Source of the DNA: Ctena decussata
Lineage: Eukaryota; Mollusca; Bivalvia; Lucinida; Lucinidae
Length of the DNA: 64,000 nt
Reading direction: 5' to 3'
Assembly: GCA_963989385.1 (NCBI GenBank)
Contig: OZ022506.1
Location: 3,327,415-3,391,414, forward strand
Shown: in pieces, positions 1 through 11,700 of the stretch
Layout: each line of letters begins with the position of its first letter
Numbering within the stretch: position 1 is the first letter of the stretch
Notes under the pieces: generated by a model
The model's database searches: none
The model's input: only the letters and a program-made list of their open reading frames with translations
Told to the model about the DNA's origin: nothing
Made by a program: the position numbers and the translations under genes

Positions 1-1966
1 TCTGATTATACCCCCGCTTCCAATGTTTATGGCCTGTCTAAAAAAACAGGAAATAAACAAATGTACCATTTATGAACCTTTTATCATGAACAGTTGATGA
101 GAAATCTTGTCTGTAAAGTACACAGCACTGATAGACGAGAAATGAGAAATTACATGAAATAATATGCAGGAGAAGGTCTGTTCTCTATCCGACCATACGA
201 AAAGTAATTGTTAACTCATAAACCAAATACGAGCTATTATAGAGGGCTTGGACATGTGCTGAGAAATCTATAACGAAAACATTCATTATTCCTCTCATGG
301 AGAAAAGGAAAATAAACAAACACTGGGAAGACTAAGCAGAAAAAAGGTTGTATATGGCCTGTTTTTTTATACAAGTCAATGTCAACTCATAATTATACCA
401 AACATAAAATTCAACCTTGCACAGTTGCAGAGAAATCTGTTAACATGAAATTCATTACAAGTGCATGGAAAGAAAAGAAAAACCTGGAAAACTCAGGGGA
501 GACGACTCATTCCCTATTCCATGATACAACAAGTCAATGTCAACTCACGTAACAAATATGAACCTTCTGCCATGAACAGTTGCGGAGAAATCCTTTCCAA
601 AACTCACAGTACTCAATGCATGGAGAGAAAGAAAAGTGAACAAATACAGGGAAGAACAAACAGGAGGAGACCGACTCTAATATAACGATGTAATTTGTCA
701 TTTTCAACCTGTATTCCAAATCTGAACTTTCTATTTTATCTTTGCAAAATAGTGTGGAGAGAAAGAAAAGAGACAAAGAACAAGGAAAATAAAAGGAAAC
801 GGCTCATTCTCTATCCTACGACACAACAAAAGGAGACGGCGCATCCTCGATCCCACGATGCAACAAGACATTTTCAACCTGTTTATTATACACGAACCTT
901 CTATCGGAACAGTTACAAAGAAAACTTCTACGAGAAAACACAGAAATGTTGCATGCAGAGAAAAAAAAAACTGAAGAAAAACAAGGAAGAATATACAGAA
1001 GAAAGCCGTTTCTCTATCCAAGAATACAACTTGTTGCTGTCAACCTATCTACCAAATATGAACTTCTATCTTATACCCTTAGGCATATATCTTTGATAAA
1101 AATGAGCAGAGAGAAAGAAAAAGAAAGAAATATAGGAAAACAATTAAATAGGAGAAGACCCATTCCCCGTCACACGATTAATTGTCGACTCATATACCAA
1201 ATATAAACCATCTGTCTTGAATACTTTCCGAGCAATTATTTTCGAAAAATTAGTTACTGAATGCATGGAGAGAAAGAAAATTGATCAAATACAGGGAAGA
1301 ACAAATAAGAGAAGTCTGATGCTCTATTCCACGTTACATCCTGTCGTTGCGAACCTGTATACTAAATATAAGTAAAAAGTATTCAAAGACCAGGAACTGA
1401 AACAATCAAAATCCAAATCCAGCCCTCAAACCATAGTTGGAAACAACTAAGATTACAAATAATCAAGATACAGAGAACATATGGCCAACCGAGTGAGCAG
1501 CTTGTTCCCAAAAGGTGGCCACTCAGCAACCCAAACCGAACCAAAAATAATAAGAACATACATAAGGTAAAACATCACAGAAACTCTGACACCAAAATTA
1601 GGCAACAGAGAACCACAACAGAACTACCGCCTTGGAACGGTATCTATCTATAAACTATCTATCTTATACCGTTGAGGGGATAACTTTGACAAACATGTGT
1701 GGACAAAAAGAAACAGGAACAAAAACAGGGGAAACAAACAGGAAAAAGCCGGTTTCTGATTCCACAATCCAATTTGTAGCTGTCAACCTGTATATCAAAT
1801 ATAAAGTTTCTACCTTAAACGTGGAGATATCTTTGAAGAAAAAGTGTTTCGGACTAACGGAAGGACGGACGAATGAACGGACGGATGAACGGAACTTCGG
1901 ACAGATGCAAACCAGTATACCATCTTCCCATTTTCTTTTAAAGCGGGGCATGATAAGTATGTCCAC
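1..1966. repeat. Diverged tandem satellite, about 150-165 bp unit
   Basis: No gene seen. The stretch is built from degenerate units containing in order a purine-rich segment like GGAGAGAAAGAAAAG, ACAGGGAAGAACAAACAGGAG, a CTCTATTCCACGATACAAC-like segment, GTCAACTCATATACC and a GAGAAATCT segment. Copies of the GGAGAGAAAGAAAAG core lie near 467, 620, 755, 945, 1100 and 1267, and a last unit near 1685-1850 ends in GGACGGACGAATGAACGG. An unrelated dispersed element interrupts the array at about 1371-1641. Short open frames here run through the repeat and have no recognisable domain. The same satellite recurs at about 20850-21340. Confidence 0.7.
1371..1641 (+). mobile_element. Dispersed element B, copy 1 (3'-truncated)
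   Basis: This stretch is nearly identical to 22113-22390 and 26727-27024. It begins GTAAAAAGTATTCAAAGACC and runs to ACTACCGCCTTGGAACGG. It lacks the TCAGTAATGAATTACTGGGGG end seen in the third copy. It carries no coding potential. It sits inside the satellite, whose unit resumes directly afterwards (ATAAACTATCTATCTTATACC), so it is a secondary insertion. The transposition mechanism is not evident; no tRNA head or clear target duplication was found. Confidence 0.65.
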
Positions 1967-2719
1967 CTATATATAGGTTCCCTTGCTATCTCCCTTCCAC
2001 ACGGTCGTCGAGGGTACTGAATGTCTGTTTTCTGCTCTTGCTGTTTGTGAATTCATTTGGGAAGATTTTGCACTTGGTCTTTTTCCAGCATCAGATTTGG
2101 GTCTGCCATTTGACGTAGTTGGACTCTGATGTTGTATTCCCCTTACGCTGACATTAATCACTGATTTTTGTGGCTTAGGGGCTTCCCGCTTACTTTTCCC
2201 TGACCCTTTATTCCCGTCCGTTCTTACTTCCTTGCTAGCATTTCTTGCAGGTTCGTTGTAAGTCGTTCCTTTACTTGGCATGGTGTATGCAAAACCTTTC
2301 TGTCCCGATGTGAGTGCCTTAATATCGCCTTGCTTACTCTTTTCTGACATTTCTTGCTTCTGTTCGTTGGCTTCAGTGCCTCTTTGGTCATCAGCTACAT
2401 CTGGTATTTTGCCGGGTGCTTTCTTTTTTTGAATCTTATCTTGCTGCCCTTGTGCGATTCCCTTTGCTAAAATAGGACCATCTTTGTGGAGGTATAATGG
2501 TGGCCAGACAACATACGCAATACGTGATCCAGCCTTTGTATATGCTTTGTATATGGTGTTATCAAATGTATTGTCTGGATTGTCCGAAACGTTATCAATA
2601 TAAACCTGAGGATCTTGGACGCACATGAGCATGCAAATATCAAATGTTTCTTCTGTAAATTTCTGCACACTATTCCTCTCTGCTTCTGACAGTATTGAAC
2701 TTAGCTTGGTGTCCATTAT
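1967..2719 (-). CDS. MIEAP-like gene, terminal exon
   Basis: A TTTAG acceptor ends at 2720 and the exon opens in phase 0 (ATA ATG GAC), reading IMDTKLSSILSEAERNSVQK and then KFTEETFDICMLMCVQDP, matching phase 0 at the end of exon 4888-4971. The Met at 2716 is therefore probably internal. Residues about 20-95 hold the end of the MIEAP-like domain: the ICMLMCVQDP helix, FDNTIYKAYTKAGSRIAYVVWPP, then LHKDGPILAKGIAQGQQ. The remaining 155 or so residues are rich in K, S, Q, N and G with no hydrophobic core, and are probably disordered. The stop is at 1967-1969. No AATAAA was noticed close downstream, where the satellite begins. Confidence 0.75.
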   Translation of the reverse strand: MMDTKLSSILSEAERNSVQKFTEETFDICMLMCVQDPQVYIDNVSDNPDNTFDNTIYKAYTKAGSRIAYVVWPPLYLHKDGPILAKGIAQGQQDKIQKKKAPGKIPDVADDQRGTEANEQKQEMSEKSKQGDIKALTSGQKGFAYTMPSKGTTYNEPARNASKEVRTDGNKGSGKSKREAPKPQKSVINVSVRGIQHQSPTTSNGRPKSDAGKRPSAKSSQMNSQTARAENRHSVPSTTVWKGDSKGTYI

Positions 2720-5700
2720 CTAAAGAATAATCAAAGGTATATGTAAGGACCAAGAATGAAACGCTAAAGTGCATTTTTATTACAACAAATATAACAAACA
2801 CAGCTTCATCAGATAGTCAATAGTTCAGATGTAAACATTGTCTGTCCCGGGTTACATTCTGTACATTGAATGCAAGCTATTGCCCACTGAAATATTTATA
2901 AATTGGTCGCGAGAAGATAAGACCCACCTGCTTTTGTCTCATAGAATTAACACAAAACCACTTATATCTAATATATACCATAACTTTTAAGTGAAGCAAC
3001 AATTTCATAGTAAATTTTCTATGAAGAGGCAGAAATGAATCTTCATAACATATGCTGTGTTAATGTTGCATTGATACAATTTTCTGCTGAGATCTAGGAA
3101 TTTCATTATAGGGTTTGTGTAGTGCTATATCATTTCTGAAGTAGAATTCACAAAAAGTTTATGCTCCTGTAAAATTTTGAAAACGTTCGCAGATACTGAA
3201 GATATACTGTTTAAATTTTGTAATATTGCTATCGGGGTGCCTTTGTAAAAGCGAGCTCTGTTTTGAATTTTAGTTGTCCTTTTCCGTTTGATAACAAGAG
3301 CTTTAGTTTTACAATTGAAACATAGCACCTGTGGGAAAAATAGCACGAGCTAAACTTCATTTTACTCGTATACATGTATATCCAACAAATATTTTACATG
3401 TTTTGAGACCCTGTCCAATACAAAATATGTTAGTGATAAATACTTAGAGAAGACTTTTGATAGCCAGGCACAATGGTTCCGTTTCTTCCGTCAAAATTCA
3501 GACAGGCCTCAGGCAGGCAATGAAATATAAAAAAAACTCGTTAGCACGGCCTTAGAGTTACCTTTTCTACTTTCAGAGGAAGCATCTGGGATACACTTAA
3601 AAGAAAGACTTTGCTCCTCAAAAATAAATTTCCTTCCTCAAAAAGTTAATATCACTTATATACTACTGGACCATATGGGGCTATCAAATCGAGCATTCTT
3701 GCAATGTGATCACCTAACACAAACCTAACAGTTCATTTGAGTTATTTTGAAAATAGAGTTCCGCTTAAGCCGGTGCTAGGGGGCGTGGCTGGTGTCGCAC
3801 ATTTAATTACCGGTCATGAACAGACTCAATTAAAGCGAGTATGCTATTTTCTGATCTTTGATGTATTCCTTGCTTCCTAACGATCTTACTATTCAGAACT
3901 TATCTATCTTTACTGCAGCCGGTGTTTGTGCCGTGTGGTGGACGTAAAACGTCATCCGTATATCATCATAGTGCAGATGATATTTTCTGGTCCTTGTGTT
4001 CATTTTAGTTATTTTGAAAATAGAGTTCCGCTTAGGCCGGTGCTATGGGGCGTGGCTGGTGTCGCACATTTAATTACCTGTCATGAACAGACTCAATTAA
4101 ACCGAGTCTGCTGTTATCTGTTCACTGAAGTATTCCTTGCTTCCGAAGGATCTCACTATTCAGAACTTATTTATCTTCACCGCAGCTGGTGTTTGTGCCG
4201 TGTGGCGGCCGTAAACCGTCTCCCCGTATATCATCATAGTGCAGATTATATTTTCTGGTTCTTCGGGGTCATTGATTTCATTTGAGTTATTTTGAATATA
4301 GATTTCCGCTTAAGCCGGTGCTAGGGGGCGTGGCTGGTGTCGCATATCAAAATACCGGTCATGAACAGACTCAATTAAACCGAGTCTGCTATTTTCTGTT
4401 CTTTGATGTATTCCTTGCTTCCGAAGGATCTCACTATTCAGAACTTATTTATCTTCACCGCAGCTGGTGTTTGTGCCGTGTGGCGCCGAAAACCGTCTCC
4501 CCGTACATCATCATAGTGCAGTTTGTATTTTCTGGTCCTTTAGGATCATTAAGTTCATTTAAGTTATTTTGAAAATAGAGTTCCGCTTAAGCCGGTGCTA
4601 TGGGGCGTGGCTGGTTTCGCACATTTAATTACCGATCATGAACAGGCTCAATTAAACCGAGTTTGCTTTTTTCTGTTCTTTGATGTATTCCTTGCTTCCA
4701 AAGGACCTAACTATTCAGAACTTATTTAAGTCCAAAAATTCAAAATAAACAAAGAACGTTTGCCAAAATGTTTCAACTCATAACAGCAAGGCATGTACAA
4801 AATCTGACGTTTCTGCACAAATACGCATGCTTGTCTCATGTTCTAGCAGTGATGTTTTAGGTAAGCTTTGATGGCAAAAGTACTCACTGGCTTAACGTCT
4901 GACTTTAGGTTTCTATATGTCTTCTTTCGGCGGTCTGTATACTGCTTTCTGAGAACCATAGCCTCTGCTGACTGAAAAAAGAAGAAGATAAAATAAGCAT
5001 TGATTAAACAAATACATTTGGCTCTCGTTGTCTCAAACACAGATATCTTACTTGAAGGAATATAGTTAGGACACAGTTCCTATTTTTTCTTATATTCCAA
5101 TTCCTATCGTCTCAAATAACTGGTATCTCAAAGTAAATTTTTTGTGACCAGAAAAATTACTGGTATCTCAAAGTAATTCTGGGACAGAAAATTTACTTTG
5201 AGATATCAGTAGTTTGAGATGAGCTTTGACTTTCAGATATCGAGAGTAGTCTGTATTTATAGAGTAAACACCCAACTTATAGACGGTTTAGCTAATACAT
5301 AAGGAACGGCGCAATAACACACCTAGTCTTATGAAAAACTTCCTTATGATACCCCCTTTCAACGGTCTGTACAAACCTATAGCGCTTTCAGAAGAATAAG
5401 TACACTATTTGGGGAAGCAACTTTGCAATTTCAATTGTGCCTCCCTTTTCAACTAGGGTTAACTATTAAAGACAAGAATTTGCTCCTCTAGGAGAAAGTT
5501 CTATTTTTAAATAGTAGACCTCTTTTTGGAATTGTTTTATCACTTAAGCAAGCAAACAGGAAGTTACAAAGAGGATATGAGCCGCGACACGAGAAAACCA
5601 ACAATGTGGTTGTGCGCCCCACGCAGACTCAGACCAGCCTGGGCATCCGCCCAGTCTGGTCTGACTCTTCGCTCAGCGCTTAAAGGGTAGCTAAGGGTCT

Positions 5701-8700
5701 AAGCTATCTCCATGCGGACAGCGAAGACTCTGATCAGACTGGGCGGATGCCCAGGCTGATCTGAGTCTGGGCTGGGCGCACAACCACATTGTTGGTTTTC
5801 TCGTGTCGCGGCTCGTTTGTATCAATACATCGTAAATTTGTTTCACGACTGCAACCTCGCATTTGCCCATACATAAATACAAACAAATATCATCAAAGAC
5901 CACATGAAAAAAAGCATGTGAGCCTTCTTGGGTTTTTGCCTATTTTCTAGGTTCAACTACAAAATAAACAAAACTCCATGCTAGAAAAAGAGGCCTAATG
6001 CTTTGCGATACCCGATGTCTGATACGCAAACAATTGCAGTCCTTAATGAATTGGATGGAATACAATTTTACTATACGAGGGTTGTTCAGAGAGTTCTTAT
6101 TCTAGCCGCATGACTCTCTTTAGCGATATGCTGGGGACAAATGCTAAGCATGTATTGAAAGCACTACTTTTCGTGTTCATAATGATATCTAACACTATCC
6201 GAAGATATATATTCTTATTGAGTTACAACACATGTTATAAGGCCCCAGTCATATCACTGGGCTAATGTCATATGTGAATTTATTTTCAGTGTGACATTTA
6301 AGTGAAAAATCATTGTAAATACAAAATGAATTTTTGTCAACTTCTTGTCATTCTTTGCTTTCAATATCCATTCAAAAATTAGAAGGGCAGCAAACGTTAT
6401 CGATTAATCCTTGAAAAGCAATGCGCAGTACTTATGGCGTTAGTGAAAACAACGTCAACGTCAGTTTCGAAAGCTCGTAGCGGCTTCGTTGTTTACATCA
6501 ATTTTAATTTTTCGACGGTTTCGGATTGGCCCATGCAAAGGCTTTTTCTAACAAGATTTTGAATGATAATTCGTTGTTTTTGTTACAAAATCATTATAAC
6601 TTTAGTAGAAAGGGAGAATTTGCTACTATATAAAACGCTTATGATCTAAATTGAAGGGAAAGTATGGGACCTAGATTAAATATATTTTCCGCGATCTTTA
6701 CAGGTCACAGTTGCCTGGGGAATAAGTTTAAGTAGCTTTGATGAAAACAATTCAAAGACTGCTCATATATGAACTATGACCTTCTTAAGTAAAAATCTGC
6801 AGTGGCTGTAGGATAAGCTCTTTCAAAAACGGTAAAAAATATGTCCTTTAGAAAATGTATACCACGCTTGCAGAGTTGCCCGGACATATCATACCTTTAT
6901 ATATTTTCGCTTTCAGAAGTTATGTATTTATGATGGTTACCAAAATAAGACGTCACGGTCAGAACTTTCTGAACATCCCTCGTATGGCCTGAACAGCCAA
7001 TATTTCGAGAAAATGCAAACATATGTACCCTCGGTGATAACCATTTTCATTTCTTCTTATTATCAATTTTACTTTCTTGCCCATTTCCCATATTTATGTT
7101 TCTTAGGCAAAGAACATTCACGAGTTGCTGAAAAAAGGCAGCAATATTTTCAGAAATACCAAATTTTAAAACAACTTTGTTTGACATTAAAATGATATCC
7201 GCTAGAAAGGTTAAAAGATAAAAATAAGTAAAATCAGTAAATGATAGTAGTCAAAGTACCCAAACCATAAGTCCGAACTCGTAGGTCAGTAAAACATGGA
7301 CAATTCCGGAATATTTTAGATACACAGACATCAAAGCAGCACTGTAAGGTAATTCAATCTTATACTTGCATTTTCATCATAGCGGAAACTTTTCACGATG
7401 TTACTGTTAAACGACTTCAGATCTTCTTCTGCATAACTTTTGCATTCACTATAGATAGTCTGAAATTCAACAAATGGTTAATGATATTAAAGAGATGACA
7501 GAAGTGCTTGAAAATACCTACAAACATAGATTACAGCCTACCAATGAACCACAACAGAAGTGTTGCTAAATAAATACATGCGATATGTACAGAATATATA
7601 GGTCTCCGTGGCCTAATAGCTGAGAGCGCTAACTCTCAAACATTAGGTCTTCTACCGCTGTGTGTTCAAACCTCGGTGGCGCACAAGTGAAAACAAACAT
7701 GTTCTGCTTAAGAAATGTCAAGTGGTTTTACCACAATTTCTGCTTAACAATCGGCTCGACTTGAAACATTCTTGGACTAGCTAAACAAACCATAACAGAA
7801 GTAAAACCATAATATTTGCCGCGACACGAGATAACCAACAATGTGGTTGTGCGCCCATCGCAGACTCAGATCAGCCAGGGCATCCGCCCAGTCTGATCAG
7901 AGTCTTCGCTGTCCGCATGGAGGTAGCTTAGACCCTTAGCTATCCTTTGAGCACCTAACAAAGAGTCTGGTCAAACTTGGCGACTGCCCAGACTGATCTG
8001 AGTCTGCGCTGGGCTACAACCACATTGTTGGTTTTGTCGTGTCGCGGCTCATATTAGTTTTAATATCTTGTTTATTGTTTCCACTTCATACCAGTGACGA
8101 AGTGCAGAAGGACGCTCAGGGGAAAGACACCTGTGTACTGGGTATGGGTATGGCACCAATATTACATAATTTCAAATTATTCAGAGTGCATCGATTACCG
8201 ACGAAAGATTTTGTTTGTTGCATGTTTATTCCCAAAATTCTACTTAAATATTGTTTAAGACGGCGTATCCGTTTTAACTTTATTGACTCTGTTGCCTGCC
8301 GTGTTGGGTCGTCTTGATAACAGAGGGACGCCAGAGGATAATTGATAAAGGGAATACTCTACAGAAGTAAAACGCTATAAAAAGACTGTTTTAAGCCAAT
8401 TGCCCGATGATATTCCTTGTTGTACTTACTGTCAACAGTTTAAGTAGTGTGTCAATAGCCTTCAGATCATCATAACCAGAATCAGTCAGTACAGAAAACG
8501 CATCCGTCCAATCATTGTCGTACAGCTCTCCATATCGTTCGGCCAATTTTGTTGGTCGGTTTTCATCACTTATATCAACCAAATTGGGGTTTCCAGCACT
8601 AAGTTTCGCTCCGGCCAATTCACTTACCCTAGCAATATAAAAAATTATGTCTTATACGCAGCATATATGTTTGTCGTTTTGTATCTCCACTCTGACAAAA

Positions 8701-11700
8701 TAAGGGTAGACAAAATAATTTCCTTTCTTTCTCCCGTAACTTTGTTCCCTCAAATGCTGTTCCCAAAGGAAATTACAGTCAACAGGCATTTTGGGGCGGA
8801 GAGACCGCCAGATGAAATTTTAAAATAGGTACCCAAGTTACGCGTGACTAAGTATATTGTGACAGAGAAATAAAAATCTTTAATGCGACTTTTTATTTTG
8901 AATTCATTGCTCTACAAAGCGACCCGCAAAAATCTCTTTCATAGTATTTGATTTGGGATATATATTTCATATATGTTTCCACATAATTTTAACGAAAAGT
9001 AAGTCAGAAAACCCTTGAAAATCCAGAGGGGGTACCTGAACCAAAGAGCACCATGATAACACAGAACACTGCGTATTCTGGAGTTCACATATCAAACACA
9101 ATGTCGGAAGCCTTTACTTGGTCTCTTGTAATGCTCAAAACGAACGCTTTACTAGTCATATATACCCCTCGCCAAGAGTTAAGCATATTGTGAAAGCAAA
9201 ATATGAAGGTTAATAGAGATAATGAGATAATTCAATTCAGACTTTCTGTGGAAGTTAATGTATTCTATCATCAACACCAATAATTCATCTTCGTGGAATT
9301 AGCAAGCTTGGTTTAAATCTAAGAAACAACTGCACAGGGCAAGCGCGGACGTACATGTCCAAAAAACACATTTTGGGAAGAAACAAATATACCTTTAATA
9401 CCCTGTGAGTGCTTTTTGTTTTACACCAATTGAACGTTTGGTAATGCTAAATGATTTTGGCGAATACGAAAGTACTGCTTTTACAACCATCAAGACGAAG
9501 CAATATTTTTTCTCGAAAACGTGAATTTCGGGGGCATTCTTTTATGTGCTCTCTTTAAGTAGTGCTTGCTCAAACCAGTTTAAATTTGGTGTTTTTGCAA
9601 TGTTTAAGCATTGGTTTTGAAGAAAGAAAGCGTTTGTCTTACTACTGAAAAGTGGAACTAAAGTATTATGATTTCTGATGGTCTTTGTACATTTATTTTA
9701 AAAATATGCTAAACTTTTGGCGAGGAGTATACTTGTATTAGATGATTATAGACTAACCTGCTTTCTTGATCCCTGAAATAATAGCGTATATTCTGTCTCA
9801 AGCGGTGGTGGTAATGGGATCTTCTCCTTTACCAAACTATTGGACGCAATTTACTATACAGATACACTCCGGAGAAAAACTACACATTTCGCATTACTTA
9901 TCAAGATATTTACAGTTGTTGCTTATGCTTACCTATTTAAAAGGCGTTCGTTTTCTGCTTTAAGCTTTCTCAAGTCATCGGTAAGGCTTCGTACTTTCTC
10001 ATCGGCCTTTTTGCTGAAAAAGGCAAAGTATGCACATGTTCAAGGACTTGCACACAAATAAAACCTTTACCTACATATATGATACCAAAGCTAATGTGAG
10101 AGCTGGGATGTATTTATATATTATTGCATCTTATTTGAAAGGTTAGATATTAGCAGGAATAGTTCAAGTATACAGTATAGGTCGTTTGCGAAAAAATGGA
10201 GGGCAAAAAATCGATTTTATTTCTTTACTACTGAATAAATTTTCACGAAACTTTGCAGACCTTAATCTTTTACCCATACAAACTCATGCAAGCAATCCCA
10301 GATGTTTTGGACAATTAAATAAAAAATTGCCAGATCAACTACATGTTAAAATCTGTCCCTAATCTTTGAAGTTTTACGCTTGGTTGGTGCAGTTTTTGGA
10401 ACAGCCAGTGTTGTACACACTATATTATGTGCATCCCTTATATGGACATTTACATATATATAGGGGAAACACACAAGAAAATCCTTTTCAAATGACTGGC
10501 CAATTATCTTAAAAGACTCTTGTTTACTCAGTAGTGAGTGAACACATTTCAGACCACATGGTAATTTGTGAATGAATAGTAGTATAAGTATAGTAACTAT
10601 AGAACAACAATGGCTGTTGTACCATTATGGTTACCTCCTATGTAAGGATGGCATAAAACTGAGAAGAAAAATGGTAATGATTAATAGAGAAACTTTTTAT
10701 TCAAATGTCAAAAAATTCTACATTTCCTAGCATGAGTTCGTATAGGTAACAGATTATTGTATGCAAAGATCATGAAAATCTATTCAGTATTAAAGAAATT
10801 AAATCGATTTTTTGACTTCCACTTTTTCGCAAACGCACTGTACCATATACAAGATAATTTTCGCGGTGTTCTATTTTTCGCGGTATTTCGCGGTAACTTA
10901 GAAACCGCGAATATTAAAATCGTTAAATAATTTCCTGTTTCTTACAAATTTAAAGAGTTACTACACTTCAGGAACAAAGTATCTTCTGTAGACACAGTGT
11001 TCATATATTTTGTTTCTGTTTGCTTCGGTAATTGCTGGTACTTTTCACTTGAGTCAGTTCTTTCATTAACCTGCGGCGACCCTGCCGCAGGTAAATGAAC
11101 GAACTGGCTCAAGTGAGAAAAGAAGTAGTTTTGCTTTTCGCGCATGTTGCTAACCGCGAAAATTAAAATCGTGGAAATTCAGTTTTATGTTTCTGACCCT
11201 TAACGCGACAATTTGTACCCGCGAAAATTACCGCGTATACGGTATCAATGAATATACACAGGATAGGCCAATATCAGTAAGCGCATAGCATTAGAGGAGG
11301 TTTAACACATCAAATACTTATAGATAACCAAAATTAAACTATTCAAGGTCAGAGGGTTTAATTGGGAAAATGCCAAAGTCGAAAACGGAGCATAGTTCCC
11401 TCCAAATAAACTAAAGCAAATAAAAGGTCACAGGCATACCTTCAAATCATCACAAAACCTTACAAATTTCAATTCAGTACGATGAAAGACGTGGCAGGAG
11501 TTGCAGGCACAAAGTTTTTAGTCAGCCAGGACCACAACATTGTCAAAAGTTCCTCGAACAAAAATCATAAATCATATGTACATCGTGATGTCATTCAAAG
11601 ATAATCTGTATAATTCAAATAATTCCGATGAGGAACATTGCGGACACAATATTTCGGACGGAAGGAATGACGGACGGAATCACTAATGGACACACGGAAG

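Noticed and set aside
1967..2716. A stand-alone 249-residue intronless gene
   Set aside because: The acceptor three bases upstream of the ATG and in-phase upstream exons with the rest of the domain show it is a terminal exon.
7602..7692. Functional tRNA gene
   Set aside because: A and B boxes are recognisable but the arms do not pair well; the same applies to 15803, 20054, 30212 and 49483, which continue into SINE bodies.
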